The notes under the pieces: generated by a model
What the model saw: only the letters and a program-made list of their open reading frames with translations
The model's database searches: none
Told to the model about the DNA's origin: nothing
In this document: positions 1 to 8,832 of the stretch, piece after piece
Layout of the letters: each line of letters starts with the position of its first letter
Numbering within the stretch: position 1 is the first letter of the stretch
Assembly: GCA_035647435.1 (NCBI GenBank)
Contig: DASRNM010000015.1
Coordinates: forward strand, 1-41,524
Reading direction: 5' to 3'
Length of the DNA: 41,524 nt
From: JAAZFZ01 sp035647435
GTDB taxonomy: Bacteria; Bacillota; Clostridia; Oscillospirales; Acutalibacteraceae
Translations under genes and position numbers: made by a program

Positions 1-135
1 ATGTTTTACTTATTGTAAAGGTTGAATGCTGTGTTTTCAAATTGAAAATAATATGTTATTATATAGGTATTATTTTGTTAGAAACGTTTGATGTTAATTA
101 GCGTTGATCGCAAGCGTTTTTTGAAAGGAGTTTGT

Positions 136-942
136 ATGAAAAAATTTGATGGGGTGTTGTTGGCGACCGATTTTGACGGCACACTCAACAACGATAAAGG
201 TATAACGACTTCGGATGTGATTGAGGCGGTTGAATATTTTAAGGCAAATGGAGGTCTTTTTGCTGTCTCGACGGGGAGAACATATCAAGGACTCTCGCTG
301 TATGACAATAAAAAACTGTTTAACGCTCCTGAGTTGTTTGCAAACGGTGCTGTTGCATATGATTTAAACAGTGAAAAAAACATATTTTTTGACGGTATAG
401 GTGACGAGGGGCTTGAGGTTGCGCGTGCAATCAATCAAGAATTTCCCGAAGTTTCGATTGAAATGTATCCTTTTGATTCAACATATGCAATAAATCTGAC
501 CGAGATGACCGAAAGGCATTTTACAAATCAGGGCATACCATTTAAGGTGATATCTGACCCTGCCGACGCGCCTCGACCGTGGGCAAAAGTTATGCTCGGT
601 TGCACAGAGGAATCATCGCCCGTTGTGCAGAAGTTTATTTCAGACAACTTCACAAAAACATCTTATCTACCCACCACCGGTTCATTTATTGAAGTTATGA
701 AAAGCAACATTAACAAAGGCACTGGGTTGCTCAAACTTGCTGATCATCTTGGCGTGTCTAATGAGAATGCATATGCCGCAGGCGATGGGTACAATGATGT
801 TGATATGTTGAAAGTAGCAGCAGGTGCATTTGTCCCCTGCAACGGGAGTGACGAGGCTTTGGCTGTTGCGACACATGTTGTGCGCTCAAACAACGACGGC
901 ACAATAGCTCATGCAATTGAGATTTTGGATAAAATATATTGA
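136..942 (+). CDS. HAD-superfamily Cof-type phosphatase
   Basis: This is a cytosolic HAD hydrolase of about 268 residues, the usual Cof/YidA subfamily length, and probably dephosphorylates a sugar phosphate or similar small metabolite. HAD motif I is TDFDGTL with the aspartates at residues 12 and 14. Motif II is the VSTGR segment near residue 52, and motif IV is AAGDGYNDVDML near residue 230. An upstream TTG would add 16 residues, but the start at 136 is chosen because GAAAGGAG lies just before it and the HAD fold begins right there. The substrate cannot be read from sequence. The lipoprotein gene follows after 52 bases and may share the transcript. Confidence 0.9.
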   Translation: MKKFDGVLLATDFDGTLNNDKGITTSDVIEAVEYFKANGGLFAVSTGRTYQGLSLYDNKKLFNAPELFANGAVAYDLNSEKNIFFDGIGDEGLEVARAINQEFPEVSIEMYPFDSTYAINLTEMTERHFTNQGIPFKVISDPADAPRPWAKVMLGCTEESSPVVQKFISDNFTKTSYLPTTGSFIEVMKSNINKGTGLLKLADHLGVSNENAYAAGDGYNDVDMLKVAAGAFVPCNGSDEALAVATHVVRSNNDGTIAHAIEILDKIY

Positions 943-994
943 TACTCAATGTCTTTCACAGCGAAACAATACCCTTTTATGAAAGGTGATTTTA

Positions 995-2059
995 ATGAAA
1001 AAGTTTTTATCGTTTTCGATTGTTTTCCTCATGCTGTTCTCGCTATCCGCTTGTGTTGGAAATGGTGATTTGAGCACAACCGATGCACTAACTGAGCCAA
1101 ATATAGATTGGGATTTTGAGAATTATGATATCAAGAAAACAAATCAAAACATATATTTCCAAAGGGGCGACGGGCTTTACAAATTTAATTTTGAAGAATG
1201 TGCTACTGAATTTTTCGCAGAGCTGCCGACTGGAGACCTTTTCAATCTGGTTGTTGACACGAAAGAAGAATATTTATATTTTTCCTTATCTGAGCTCACT
1301 GATGATTTTGAAAGCAAAAACAGTTTTAATAAGATGAATTTGCAAACAGGAGAGGTCTCTGTTATCAAAAAAGATTTGTTTGCGACCGGCGGAGTGGTTT
1401 ATGACAATAAAATTTATTTTTATTCGATTCAGAACAATTACGATTGCATAATGCAATATGACACTACAGAAAACACCTTTAGAAATTTTGAGTCGACACA
1501 TCACCTTGATTCTGATGGGTACTTGTTTGTTCAAGATGGCGGGTTATACTTTCAGTCGATTGATTTGCATAGAATATCTTTGGATGACACCGAAACAAAG
1601 GTTGTTTTAAAAAGGGAGAACAACTTTTCAAAGGGGAAAACATATCAAAACAACTTGTGCTATATTCGATACAAAGGAATTGAAGACGAGCATTATAACT
1701 ATGAGCTTGTTACACAAAGCTTGAGTGACGAAAGCGAAAAAATTGTTGACCGATTCACCGTTCCCGAGGAGCACAAAAACGCACTTGCGTTGCCGATTTA
1801 TTATCTTACGGTTGAAGATGATTATATTTACTATTCATTTGAGAAAAATATATATCGAATTAAAACAGATGGTAACGGAAAAGAAAAACTTTCCGACATG
1901 AGCGTTGACGGAGATATGTTTATCAGCAAAAAAACGCTTTACTGGTGCTCCCTTGCAGAACATTCGGGCAACGGAGTTTTGAGTGTTTTGACAGACGAAT
2001 TCAAGCTAAACTCTCTCGACCTTGAAAGCAAGGACTATACAAAGATTGATTTTAAGTAA
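995..2059 (+). CDS. Secreted lipoprotein, probable beta-propeller (DUF5050-like)
   Basis: The product is about 354 residues and is predicted to be a membrane-anchored extracytoplasmic lipoprotein. It opens with a lysine-containing n-region, a hydrophobic stretch and the lipobox LSAC near residue 20. The mature part has recurring short aromatic beta-strand segments such as IYFQRGD, LYFSLSE, KIYFYS and DYIYYSFE, which suggests a DUF5050-type beta-propeller; that assignment is by resemblance only. No catalytic motif is visible. The start at 995 is preferred over the GTG three codons upstream because GAAAGGTGA is well spaced for it and the signal peptide starts cleanly there. It is followed by a strong hairpin at 2126. 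Confidence 0.75.
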   Translation: MKKFLSFSIVFLMLFSLSACVGNGDLSTTDALTEPNIDWDFENYDIKKTNQNIYFQRGDGLYKFNFEECATEFFAELPTGDLFNLVVDTKEEYLYFSLSELTDDFESKNSFNKMNLQTGEVSVIKKDLFATGGVVYDNKIYFYSIQNNYDCIMQYDTTENTFRNFESTHHLDSDGYLFVQDGGLYFQSIDLHRISLDDTETKVVLKRENNFSKGKTYQNNLCYIRYKGIEDEHYNYELVTQSLSDESEKIVDRFTVPEEHKNALALPIYYLTVEDDYIYYSFEKNIYRIKTDGNGKEKLSDMSVDGDMFISKKTLYWCSLAEHSGNGVLSVLTDEFKLNSLDLESKDYTKIDFK

Positions 2060-2125
2060 TGCCTTGACGGGGGCATTCGTTAACTATAAGACATAAGCAT
2101 AATTTATTTTAAGACAAAATTATAA

Positions 2126-2160
2126 CGGCAGTCGCAAATGTGCGGCTGCCGCTTTTCTTT
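2126..2160. terminator. Rho-independent terminator between convergent genes
   Basis: An 11-bp stem (2126-2136 with 2141-2151, one G-T wobble) has a four-base loop and is followed by CTTTTCTTT. It lies between the lipoprotein gene and the convergent DUF4830 gene. It clearly serves the plus strand; on the minus strand the stem is preceded by A/T-rich sequence and could also work. Confidence 0.85.
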
Positions 2161-2173
2161 ATTCAATTTTCGC

Positions 2174-2701
2174 TTAACCTGGCTTTGCTGTAGTCTGTGT
2201 TGATGAGGTTGTGCTTTGTGATTCTTGCTGTGGGTAATCAAAGCCTTGAATAAAGCCGTTTAGCTCAACTGAGCAAACATCTCCGCCTATAAGCATGCCC
2301 TCATATATGAGCAGGTTTGCCTGTATGTACCCCTTTTTATCTTCATATCCGGGGTAATTATTTATTGCATATGTCCACCTTTTAACTCGCTTGCCGCCGT
2401 ACTTGCTCAAGTCAAGATTTTGTTTCTTTTGAAGGTCGTTGTATTTTTCATAAGCCTCATCAAATTCCGCAGGAATTATAACCTCCGAAACCTCTAACGG
2501 GTCCTCATCTATTTCCCAGCCGAATTGCGATAAAAGAGCAACTCGCTCTGAAGAATTGCCCGCTTTTAGGCTGATTCCCCCGTCATTTGCGGCAGGCTTA
2601 TTTTCTTTTGAAACAAATATCATAGCCGCAACCGCAAGCGTTACAAATGCAACTGCCGCAAATATTTTCAACCTTGAGGATTTAACAGAGAGAACAAACA
2701 T
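2174..2701 (-). CDS. DUF4830 membrane-anchored protein
   Basis: This 175-residue protein has a single N-terminal membrane segment (about residues 12-30, ending in FVSKENK) and an extracytoplasmic domain. Segments such as LLSQFGWEIDEDP, the EVIIPAEFDEAYEKYNDLQ region, NYPGYEDKKGY and IGGDVCSVELNGF match what I know of DUF4830, a clostridial family of unknown function. The C-terminus is a low-complexity Ser/Thr tail (QSTTSSTQTTAKPG), typical of a disordered surface-exposed end. An AAGGGTGGG ribosome binding site precedes the ATG. It lies 63 bases downstream of the phosphoesterase gene on the same strand and probably shares its promoter. Confidence 0.8.
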   Translation of the reverse strand: MFVLSVKSSRLKIFAAVAFVTLAVAAMIFVSKENKPAANDGGISLKAGNSSERVALLSQFGWEIDEDPLEVSEVIIPAEFDEAYEKYNDLQKKQNLDLSKYGGKRVKRWTYAINNYPGYEDKKGYIQANLLIYEGMLIGGDVCSVELNGFIQGFDYPQQESQSTTSSTQTTAKPG

Positions 2702-2764
2702 AATTCAACCCACCCTTTCACTTCACTCATTTATATGCACAAAGGGTGCGAGTAATACATGTCA

Positions 2765-3232
2765 TTAAATAAAATTTACGACTAAATTGTTGCAAACAAT
2801 GCCTGATTGCGTGATGTCGATGAACCCGTATTCGCCTTGACGGACACTTCCTGGGTTAAAGAGATATAATCCGTCAACATAATCAATCACAGGGACATGC
2901 GTGTGCCCGTATAATGCAATGTCCGCACCTTCTTTTTGAGCTTTCAGAATAAGCTCGTTTTGAGTGAATTTCACGTTTTCAGCATGACCGTGTGTGCAGA
3001 ATATTTTTTTACCGCAGAATTGTTCAACACTTGTTAAGGGGCTACGGCAACAAAAATCACAGTTGCCTTTGATCTGAACAATCTTTTTGTTGGGAAAGGA
3101 GCTTTTTACATTCTCCATGTCGTTGCAGCCGTCGCCCAGATGGATTATAACTTCTGCCAAGGGCTGCTGTTGGATTACATATTTTAAAGTAAATTCGTCT
3201 CCGTGAGAATCGGAAACAACCAGTATTCTCAT
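2765..3232 (-). CDS. YfcE/MJ0936-family metallophosphoesterase
   Basis: This 155-residue protein is a minimal calcineurin-like phosphodiesterase. The metal-binding motifs appear in order: SDSHGD (about residues 7-12), HLGDGCND, KGNCDFC, THGHAEN and GHTHVP near residue 112. Family members bind two divalent metals and hydrolyse phosphodiesters in vitro; physiological substrates are mostly unknown. The length fits the YfcE group. The start is supported by AGGAGTG eight bases upstream. It is transcribed away from the three-small-protein cluster and toward DUF4830. Confidence 0.92.
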   Translation of the reverse strand: MRILVVSDSHGDEFTLKYVIQQQPLAEVIIHLGDGCNDMENVKSSFPNKKIVQIKGNCDFCCRSPLTSVEQFCGKKIFCTHGHAENVKFTQNELILKAQKEGADIALYGHTHVPVIDYVDGLYLFNPGSVRQGEYGFIDITQSGIVCNNLVVNFI

Positions 3233-3277
3233 TCATAACACTCCTAAAAATTACATAGCTATATCTTAATAAAAAGT

Positions 3278-3307
3278 ATTATATATTATTGTGGATGGTG
3301 ATTTCAA
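3278..3307 (-). promoter_or_regulatory. Candidate sigma-A promoter for the phosphoesterase operon
   Basis: On the minus strand there is TTGAAA (3302-3307), an 18-base spacer and TATAAT (3278-3283), about 45 bases before the phosphoesterase start. The -35 box overlaps the start of the divergent gene at 3307. Confidence 0.5.
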
Positions 3308-3543
3308 TGAATAATAACAATCTTACACCTGAACAGCTAATGCAAGTTGCAAAACTTTTCAAACTTAAAGATCAACCAAAACAAAACCAGGGGGAAATGA
3401 TAAACGATTATTTAAAAAATAATGTGAGCAGTGAAAACACAGAAAAAATCAAAAATATCCTGAATGACGAAAAGGCGTTAAACGAGCTTCTTTCAAGTAA
3501 GCAAGCACAGATGATTATGAAAATGTTTGGGAAAAACAATTAA
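3307..3543 (+). CDS. Small hypothetical helical protein (first of three)
   Basis: The product is 78 residues with no membrane segment or signal peptide. It is rich in Asn, Gln and Lys and looks mostly helical. The N-terminus is MNNNNLTPEQLMQVAKLFK and the C-terminus LLSSKQAQMIMKMFGKNN. The start at 3307 is chosen over the TTG at 3289 because GGATGGTGA lies before it. The LxxEQLMQ-type opening and the terminal helix recall the next gene, so the two may be distant paralogues; this is inference. I do not recognise the family. It heads a likely operon with the genes at 3609 and 3980. Confidence 0.7.
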   Translation: MNNNNLTPEQLMQVAKLFKLKDQPKQNQGEMINDYLKNNVSSENTEKIKNILNDEKALNELLSSKQAQMIMKMFGKNN

Positions 3544-3608
3544 ATTTTCAGCAACTAACAACTTTTGGCGTTTTGGAACATATTATTTGAGTGAGGGGGG
3601 ATTGGTTG

Positions 3609-3977
3609 ATGGATATGGATGATATCGGCAAACTCTTAGGTAGTTTGAGCGCTGAGGATATGAGTATGCTCAAAGAAAAGGCTCAATCAATCCTTGGCAC
3701 TTCCGAACCAGAGAAAAAGAAGGAAGAAAGCGGCTTGCCCAATATGGATGATTTCTTAAACCCAGAAATGCTTTTTAAAATAACTAAACTAATGTCTATG
3801 CTTAATCAAAAGGATAGCAGAGCGGATTTAATTTCTGCCCTGAAGCCTTTGCTAGGGGAAGATAAACGGAAAAAAGCCGATGAAGCAATGCAAATAATGC
3901 GACTTTTAAACATTATGCCTTTGCTTCAACAGCAATTTGGGAATTCGGAGAACGATGAAAAAAGAAGCGAGGGATGA
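3609..3977 (+). CDS. Small hypothetical acidic helical protein (second of three)
   Basis: The product is 122 residues, soluble and predicted to be almost fully helical. It has a charged linker (SEPEKKKEES, about residues 32-41) between an N-terminal segment (IGKLLGSLSAEDMSMLKEKA) and a C-terminal helical domain (LMSMLNQKDSRADLISALKP, then a Lys-rich turn and MRLLNIMPLLQQ). The ATG at 3609 follows a run reading GAGGGGGG; the upstream GTG at 3591 overlaps that site and is less likely. I do not recognise a function. It lies 65 bases after the first small gene, and its stop codon nearly touches the next start. Confidence 0.75.
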   Translation: MDMDDIGKLLGSLSAEDMSMLKEKAQSILGTSEPEKKKEESGLPNMDDFLNPEMLFKITKLMSMLNQKDSRADLISALKPLLGEDKRKKADEAMQIMRLLNIMPLLQQQFGNSENDEKRSEG

Positions 3978-3979
3978 AA

Positions 3980-4531
3980 ATGGCGTTAGAGTATTCACCA
4001 AAAGAGTTTGAACTAATGAAGGAACAAGCTATTGCAAAAGCGAGAGAAATGCAAAAAAAGGCAGTGCACAACAGGCGGACTCCTTTTGAATTCAGGTTTC
4101 CTAACCCTGAGAGGCAATCCTTTAACAAGATGCCCCCCAATTATACCGTTTCTAATCCAAAAGAGCAAAAAAGCTTTTTGCACCCACAGTATGAACAATC
4201 GCATAAAAACATAAAGCAACAGCCTTTCCCTAAAGACCGCCGCATTATTGCACAGCCCCAATTGCAGCAGAAAAGTCAACCCCAAAAAAGTAATGCAAGG
4301 AACGCTTATTCTCAAAGGCCCAAAATGCCTCCCGATAATTACCCAGAGCCTCAGGCTATTTTTGGCCGACAAAAGCAACCGTTCAATCCGTTGACGGGTA
4401 TTTTCAATTCGCTTGGCATCAAAGACTTTAATGATGACAAACTATTGATTATGGGGTTGATTATGCTTTTGAGCAGTGAGAAAAACACCGACACAACAAT
4501 AATTCTTGCTTTGCTTTATATTCTGATATAA
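3980..4531 (+). CDS. Hypothetical protein with hydrophobic C-terminal tail (third of three)
   Basis: The product is about 183 residues. An N-terminal charged helix (about residues 5-28, KEFELMKEQAIAKAREMQKK) is followed by a Pro/Gln/Asn-rich, probably disordered middle (residues 30-140). The C-terminus has two short hydrophobic stretches, LLIMGLIMLLS and TIILALLYILI, ending at the last residue. This suggests a tail that inserts in or lies on a membrane. The ATG at 3980 is favoured over 3974 because GCGAGGG is too close to the latter. The gene starts two bases after the previous stop, so translation is likely coupled. I cannot name the family; the three-gene set may form one complex. Confidence 0.75.
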   Translation: MALEYSPKEFELMKEQAIAKAREMQKKAVHNRRTPFEFRFPNPERQSFNKMPPNYTVSNPKEQKSFLHPQYEQSHKNIKQQPFPKDRRIIAQPQLQQKSQPQKSNARNAYSQRPKMPPDNYPEPQAIFGRQKQPFNPLTGIFNSLGIKDFNDDKLLIMGLIMLLSSEKNTDTTIILALLYILI

Positions 4532-4550
4532 ATTATATTTTCACATAGGT

Positions 4551-4600
4551 ATAAGAATGTTTTTGTTCTGCGGATTTTAGGATTCGCAGCAAATTCTTAT
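4551..4600 (+). other. Imperfect hairpin after the three-gene cluster
   Basis: An outer stem ATAAGAAT/ATTCTTAT (4551-4558 with 4593-4600) encloses an inner stem CTGCG/CGCAG (4568-4572 with 4585-4589). It is not followed by a clear T-run, so it may be a weak terminator or an RNA-stability element. The 280-base gap 4532-4811 otherwise holds only the promoter at 4737. Confidence 0.3.
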
Positions 4601-4736
4601 GTTTACTTTTATCAAACCCTTAGAAAAAGCACATAATACTTAATTGACCACACAACGAACTTTTTTGCAATGGACAAGCCTTGAAGTTTTAATAATGAAT
4701 GAGTTAATCGCTTTTTAAAGGGACTTTGTATAAAGT

Positions 4737-4765
4737 TTGATTTTTGAATTTTTTTTTGATATAAT
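4737..4765 (+). promoter_or_regulatory. Sigma-A promoter for the bifunctional glycosyltransferase
   Basis: TTGATT (4737-4742), a 17-base spacer and a perfect TATAAT (4760-4765) lie 46 bases before the start codon at 4812. Confidence 0.75.
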
Positions 4766-4811
4766 TTACAAAATATATAATACCAGGATTTAGCAAAAAG
4801 GGAGAGAAGTA

Positions 4812-7451
4812 ATGCAAAACTTTAAATTTGATGTTTCAGTTGTAATTCCAGTTTATAATCAGGAAGATCATATCCGACAGTGCATTAAGTCTTTGCTGCG
4901 TCAAACACATCCATTTTCAAAAATTCAAATAATTTTAATCAACGATGGGTCTGAGGACAACAGCGAGATTCAATGTAATGCTTTTGCAAAAAAACACACT
5001 AATATTGAGATTATATCTCAAACAAATCAAGGCGTTTCGGCGGCAAGAAATGCCGGCATTAAGAAAGCGAAAGGCAAATATATAATGTTTGTCGATGCGG
5101 ACGACGAAATTTCCGAAACCACCGTTGAGGCTCTTTTTGATTTTTATGAGGAGCATTTTGACGAGGTAGATTTGGTAACCTACAACCTCGTTTATGTTAA
5201 CGAGAAAAACGAAAAAAGCAAACATGGACGGTATAATATTCTCAGATCTTCAGGTGTTTACGATATGGACGAAAACATTCATATAGTCCAAACGACAATG
5301 AATATTTGTGTTAAGAATATTGAAAATACAATTTATTTTGACACCTCGTTGAGTATGGCGGAGGACCAGTTTTATATAACCGAGTGGATAATGAGAAAAC
5401 ACAAAATCGGATATGTAGATAATGCGGATTACTTCTATTATCGACATTCAGCCGCATCTTCATCTAGTGGAAATCTCCACCCATATAATTGCTTTGACCA
5501 AATGATTTATTTCTTTGATGGCCTTTGCGAAAAATATAAAGACCACACAGGTGGGCCGAGCAGGGTGGTGCAGGCTCTTATTCTTTATAACCTTAACTGG
5601 CGATTGAAATCGGATTTAATATACCCACACCATCTTCAAGGAGAAGAAATGGAAGAAGCGAAAGAGAAGGTTTTGACGCATATACGAAGGATAGACGATT
5701 TAGTAATTCTCTCCTCGCCTTATCTTGACAAATTTCACAAGTTTTGCTTTCTTAAACTAAAAGGAAAAGAAGGTAAAATATATTTTGCTCCGCACAGATT
5801 TGCTCTGTGCTCGGGTGATTATCTTTGGGCGGACGAGCCGTACTGTGAAATTGTTTTCACAAAAACTTATGTCAAGGACACAAAGTTTATATTGGAAGGC
5901 TTTTTAAAAACCCCTGCTGCGGAGTTTTATGATGTCGATATTTTCGCTCATAAAAACAATGACAAGCGCGGCGAAAAGCTTTCAACAGTGCATTCTTTTT
6001 ACAGCACTTACAAGGCGTCTGTTACAACAAACAATTTTTTACATTTTCAATATGAGGTCGATTTGAGCGAAACACGAAGGCTGTATTTTCATGCTGAGAT
6101 TTGCGGGCATAAATATAAAACTAAATTCCATTTTGCAGGCATCTCCTGTTTCATGCAAAACAAAACCTCCTTTATTTTCGGGGATTATTTTGTTGAAATG
6201 AGTAAGACATTAAACGATGTTAATTTTGACAATTTCGAATTTACAAGGCTTTCAAATAAGCGTGAGATTATCTGTGCAAAAAAAGCAATTTTCAAGGAGC
6301 ACTTCACTCTAAGCAAGGGCGGAGTGGTTTATCGAAGCATTATAAAGAAAAAGCCCAAACCCATTTGGCTCTATGTTGACAGGCACTCCGTTATAGACAA
6401 TGCTTTTTACCAGTTTAAAAACGACTTCAATAAAAACGATGGCGTTACAAGGTATTATGTTACAGACAATGATGATGAAAAGATGAAGCTTTTTACAAAG
6501 AAAGAGAAAAAATTTCTTGTTGAGTTTGGAACACTAAGGCATAAAGTATTGTTTCTCAACTGTTCAAAAATATTGACTTCATTTCATTCAATCAGTGTCT
6601 ACTCCCCTTTCCCGACCGTCGGTTTGTTGGCATATTACGGTGATTTGACGCATTATGAGCTTGTTTACCTTCAGCACGGGATATTGCACGCAAGCCTTGT
6701 CAATTTATATGCAAAGGAGCGCTCAACAATTGATAAAGTTGTTGTGTCATCGCATTTTGAAATTGAGAATTTTGTCAAAAACTATGGTTACAAAAAAGAA
6801 GACTTAATTACCAGCGGTATGCCGAGGTATGACTATCAAAAGGTCGAAAGTGTGCCAGAAAAAAGAATTTTGTTTTCGCCCTCATGGCGCAGAAATCTAA
6901 TTGGAAATTTTGTGGATAATCGAAGGATATTGACGCCTAACTCCTTTTTAAATTCACCATTTTACAAGCAGATAAATGAATTTTTGAACTCCCCGCGTCT
7001 TGAGAAATTATTGGAAGAAAATGATTTGACCCTAGACTTTAAGAATCACCCAATTTTTGAGGAATACAATGAACATTATGAAATAAAAAACAGCAGAGTG
7101 AATATTATTTCGGGAAGTATTGAGATGGATAAATATAAGCTCATGATAACCGACTATTCCTCAATAGTTTTTGATTTTGTTTATCTTCAAAGGCCGGTGT
7201 TGTATTTTGTGCCTGACTATGAAATGTTTCTTTCAGGTTTAACGCACTCATACAGAGAGCTTGACCTTCCTTTAGAGGAGGGGTTTGGAGCTTTTACTCA
7301 AAACGCAGATGAATTGCTAAACGAACTTGAAAAGCTTGTTGAACACAACTTTGCTCCCGAAGAAAAATACCAAAAACGAATGGATAACTTCTTTATCACG
7401 AAAGAAAACCATTGTGAAAAACTGTATAATCATCTTATAGAAAACTCATAA
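4812..7451 (+). CDS. Bifunctional GT2 glycosyltransferase / TagF-like CDP-glycerol glycerophosphotransferase
   Basis: This 879-residue cytoplasmic-face enzyme probably builds a teichoic-acid-like wall or capsule polymer. Residues 1-230 form a family 2 glycosyltransferase: VVIPVYNQEDHIRQC, INDGSEDNS, QGVSAARNAG and the acidic metal-binding motif VDADDEIS (Asp95-Asp98). A linker of about 270 residues contains beta-rich segments. From about residue 510 a glycerophosphotransferase domain follows, with VYLQHGILH, SGMPRYDY, FSPSWRRN, DFKNHP and the characteristic ITDYSSIVFDFVYLQRP. This GT2 plus TagF fusion is known in Gram-positive polymer loci. GGGAGAGAAG precedes the ATG. The gene stands alone between its own promoter and terminator. 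Acceptor and sugar cannot be read from sequence. Confidence 0.9.
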   Translation: MQNFKFDVSVVIPVYNQEDHIRQCIKSLLRQTHPFSKIQIILINDGSEDNSEIQCNAFAKKHTNIEIISQTNQGVSAARNAGIKKAKGKYIMFVDADDEISETTVEALFDFYEEHFDEVDLVTYNLVYVNEKNEKSKHGRYNILRSSGVYDMDENIHIVQTTMNICVKNIENTIYFDTSLSMAEDQFYITEWIMRKHKIGYVDNADYFYYRHSAASSSSGNLHPYNCFDQMIYFFDGLCEKYKDHTGGPSRVVQALILYNLNWRLKSDLIYPHHLQGEEMEEAKEKVLTHIRRIDDLVILSSPYLDKFHKFCFLKLKGKEGKIYFAPHRFALCSGDYLWADEPYCEIVFTKTYVKDTKFILEGFLKTPAAEFYDVDIFAHKNNDKRGEKLSTVHSFYSTYKASVTTNNFLHFQYEVDLSETRRLYFHAEICGHKYKTKFHFAGISCFMQNKTSFIFGDYFVEMSKTLNDVNFDNFEFTRLSNKREIICAKKAIFKEHFTLSKGGVVYRSIIKKKPKPIWLYVDRHSVIDNAFYQFKNDFNKNDGVTRYYVTDNDDEKMKLFTKKEKKFLVEFGTLRHKVLFLNCSKILTSFHSISVYSPFPTVGLLAYYGDLTHYELVYLQHGILHASLVNLYAKERSTIDKVVVSSHFEIENFVKNYGYKKEDLITSGMPRYDYQKVESVPEKRILFSPSWRRNLIGNFVDNRRILTPNSFLNSPFYKQINEFLNSPRLEKLLEENDLTLDFKNHPIFEEYNEHYEIKNSRVNIISGSIEMDKYKLMITDYSSIVFDFVYLQRPVLYFVPDYEMFLSGLTHSYRELDLPLEEGFGAFTQNADELLNELEKLVEHNFAPEEKYQKRMDNFFITKENHCEKLYNHLIENS

Positions 7452-7455
7452 ACAT

Positions 7456-7492
7456 AAAAGCACCTGTCATTTTAAATGAAAGGTGCTTTTTT
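7456..7492. terminator. Bidirectional terminator
   Basis: A perfect 10-bp stem AAAAGCACCT/AGGTGCTTTT (7456-7465 with 7481-7490) has T-runs on both sides. It separates the glycosyltransferase from the convergent alcohol dehydrogenase. Confidence 0.85.
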
Positions 7493-7502
7493 AAACATTA
7501 TG

Positions 7503-8699
7503 TTATGCCATCAAGCTTTCTATGATTTTTATGAAGTCTTTTTTATTTAGAATTTTTGGCACTGGATAGAGAGGGTTGCCCTCTTTTATTGCGCGCTGTG
7601 CGAGGAGCGGAATATCCTCTTGTTTGATTTGGTCAAATTTGTTGGGGATATTCATTGCGCTGTTCATTGCCTTGATTTGAGCAATAAAGGCTTCTGATTT
7701 TTCTTTTTCTGATTTTCCCTTTGTAAGCCCTATGCAGTCAGAAAGTTTTGAAAGTCTTTTGTGTGCGGATTCGCCAAAATACTCTAAAACGTGCGGCATT
7801 ATGACTGCGTTTGCAAGCCCGTGAGAAATGCCGTACATGCCACCGAGGCTGTGTGCTATTGCATGAATATAGCCTACATATGCTCTGGTGAAAGCTATAC
7901 CTGCATAATATGACGCTAAAAGCATTTGCTCTCTTGCTATAATGTTGTTGCCGTCCTTATATGCATTCTCAAGGTTTGCAAAAATCATCTTAACCGCTTT
8001 TTCGGCATTTTCTTCGGTTTCTTTTGTGTTGCTTTTGCCTATATACGCTTCAACGGCGTGTGTGAGCGCGTCCATTCCTGTTGTTGCAGTGAGCTGGGGC
8101 GGTAAACCGATTGTAAGGTTTGGGTCGAGAATTGCATAATCAGGGATAAGGTTAAGGTCGTTTATAGGATACTTTTCGTGTGTTTCAGGGTTTGTAACAA
8201 CGGCGGCAATAGTCGTTTCAGAGCCTGTGCCGGCAGTTGTGGGGATTGCTATAAAAAGTGGTAGTTTTTTGCCAACTTTAAAAAGCCCTCTCATGTCCTG
8301 CACAGCTCTTTTCGGGCGAACAACTCTAGCGGCAGCTATCTTTGCGCAATCCATCTGTGAGCCACCACCAAAAGCTATAAAAGCCTCACACTTGTTGTTG
8401 ATATACATCTGTTTTGCCTGCTCAATGTTTTCAATGGTGGGGTTGGGGCGAGTGCCGTTATAAATAAAACATTCTATGCCGTTGTTTTCCAAGCTATCTA
8501 AAAGATTTTTGTGAAGGTTAAGGCTCATAATAGTTTTGCCGGTTACAATCAATACTTTTGAAATTCCCTTGCTTTTGACAATGTCAGAAACCTTGCCAAC
8601 ACTTTCGTTCCCAGAAATCAGCTCGGGTTTTTTCCAATTTAAAAATGAGGACGCAATTTTAAAAACTCCTTGATATACTCTACAATAAAATTTATACAC
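7503..8699 (-). CDS. Iron-containing (group III) alcohol dehydrogenase
   Basis: This 398-residue cytosolic NAD(P)-dependent oxidoreductase probably interconverts an alcohol and an aldehyde or ketone. The nucleotide-binding motif GGGSQMD is at residues 111-117. It is followed by IPTTAGTGSETT, the family signature LPPQLTATTGMDALTHAVEA, and the metal region with IAHSLGGMYGISHGLANAVIMPH supplying the histidines. Length is normal. The start is a GTG: an ATG three bases earlier reads into a stop after three codons, whereas the GTG lies 10 bases from AAAGGGG. It has its own promoter at 8737-8765. The first 20 residues (YCRVYQGVFKIASSFL) are a slightly unusual amphipathic extension. The substrate is unknown. 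Confidence 0.92.
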   Translation of the reverse strand: MYKFYCRVYQGVFKIASSFLNWKKPELISGNESVGKVSDIVKSKGISKVLIVTGKTIMSLNLHKNLLDSLENNGIECFIYNGTRPNPTIENIEQAKQMYINNKCEAFIAFGGGSQMDCAKIAAARVVRPKRAVQDMRGLFKVGKKLPLFIAIPTTAGTGSETTIAAVVTNPETHEKYPINDLNLIPDYAILDPNLTIGLPPQLTATTGMDALTHAVEAYIGKSNTKETEENAEKAVKMIFANLENAYKDGNNIIAREQMLLASYYAGIAFTRAYVGYIHAIAHSLGGMYGISHGLANAVIMPHVLEYFGESAHKRLSKLSDCIGLTKGKSEKEKSEAFIAQIKAMNSAMNIPNKFDQIKQEDIPLLAQRAIKEGNPLYPVPKILNKKDFIKIIESLMA

Positions 8700-8736
8700 T
8701 CATTTGCAACCCCTTTCATTTACATATTGCAAACAA

Positions 8737-8765
8737 ATTTTACCATATAATACTGCAACACTCAA
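8737..8765 (-). promoter_or_regulatory. Promoter of the alcohol dehydrogenase
   Basis: On the minus strand TTGAGT (8760-8765), a 17-base spacer and TAAAAT (8737-8742) lie about 38 bases before the GTG start. Confidence 0.55.
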
Positions 8766-8832
8766 ACTAAATTATCGCTGTTTAATAAAACGAAACAGAT
8801 GCTCCCAACTTAAAAATGTTGCATCAAAAAAA

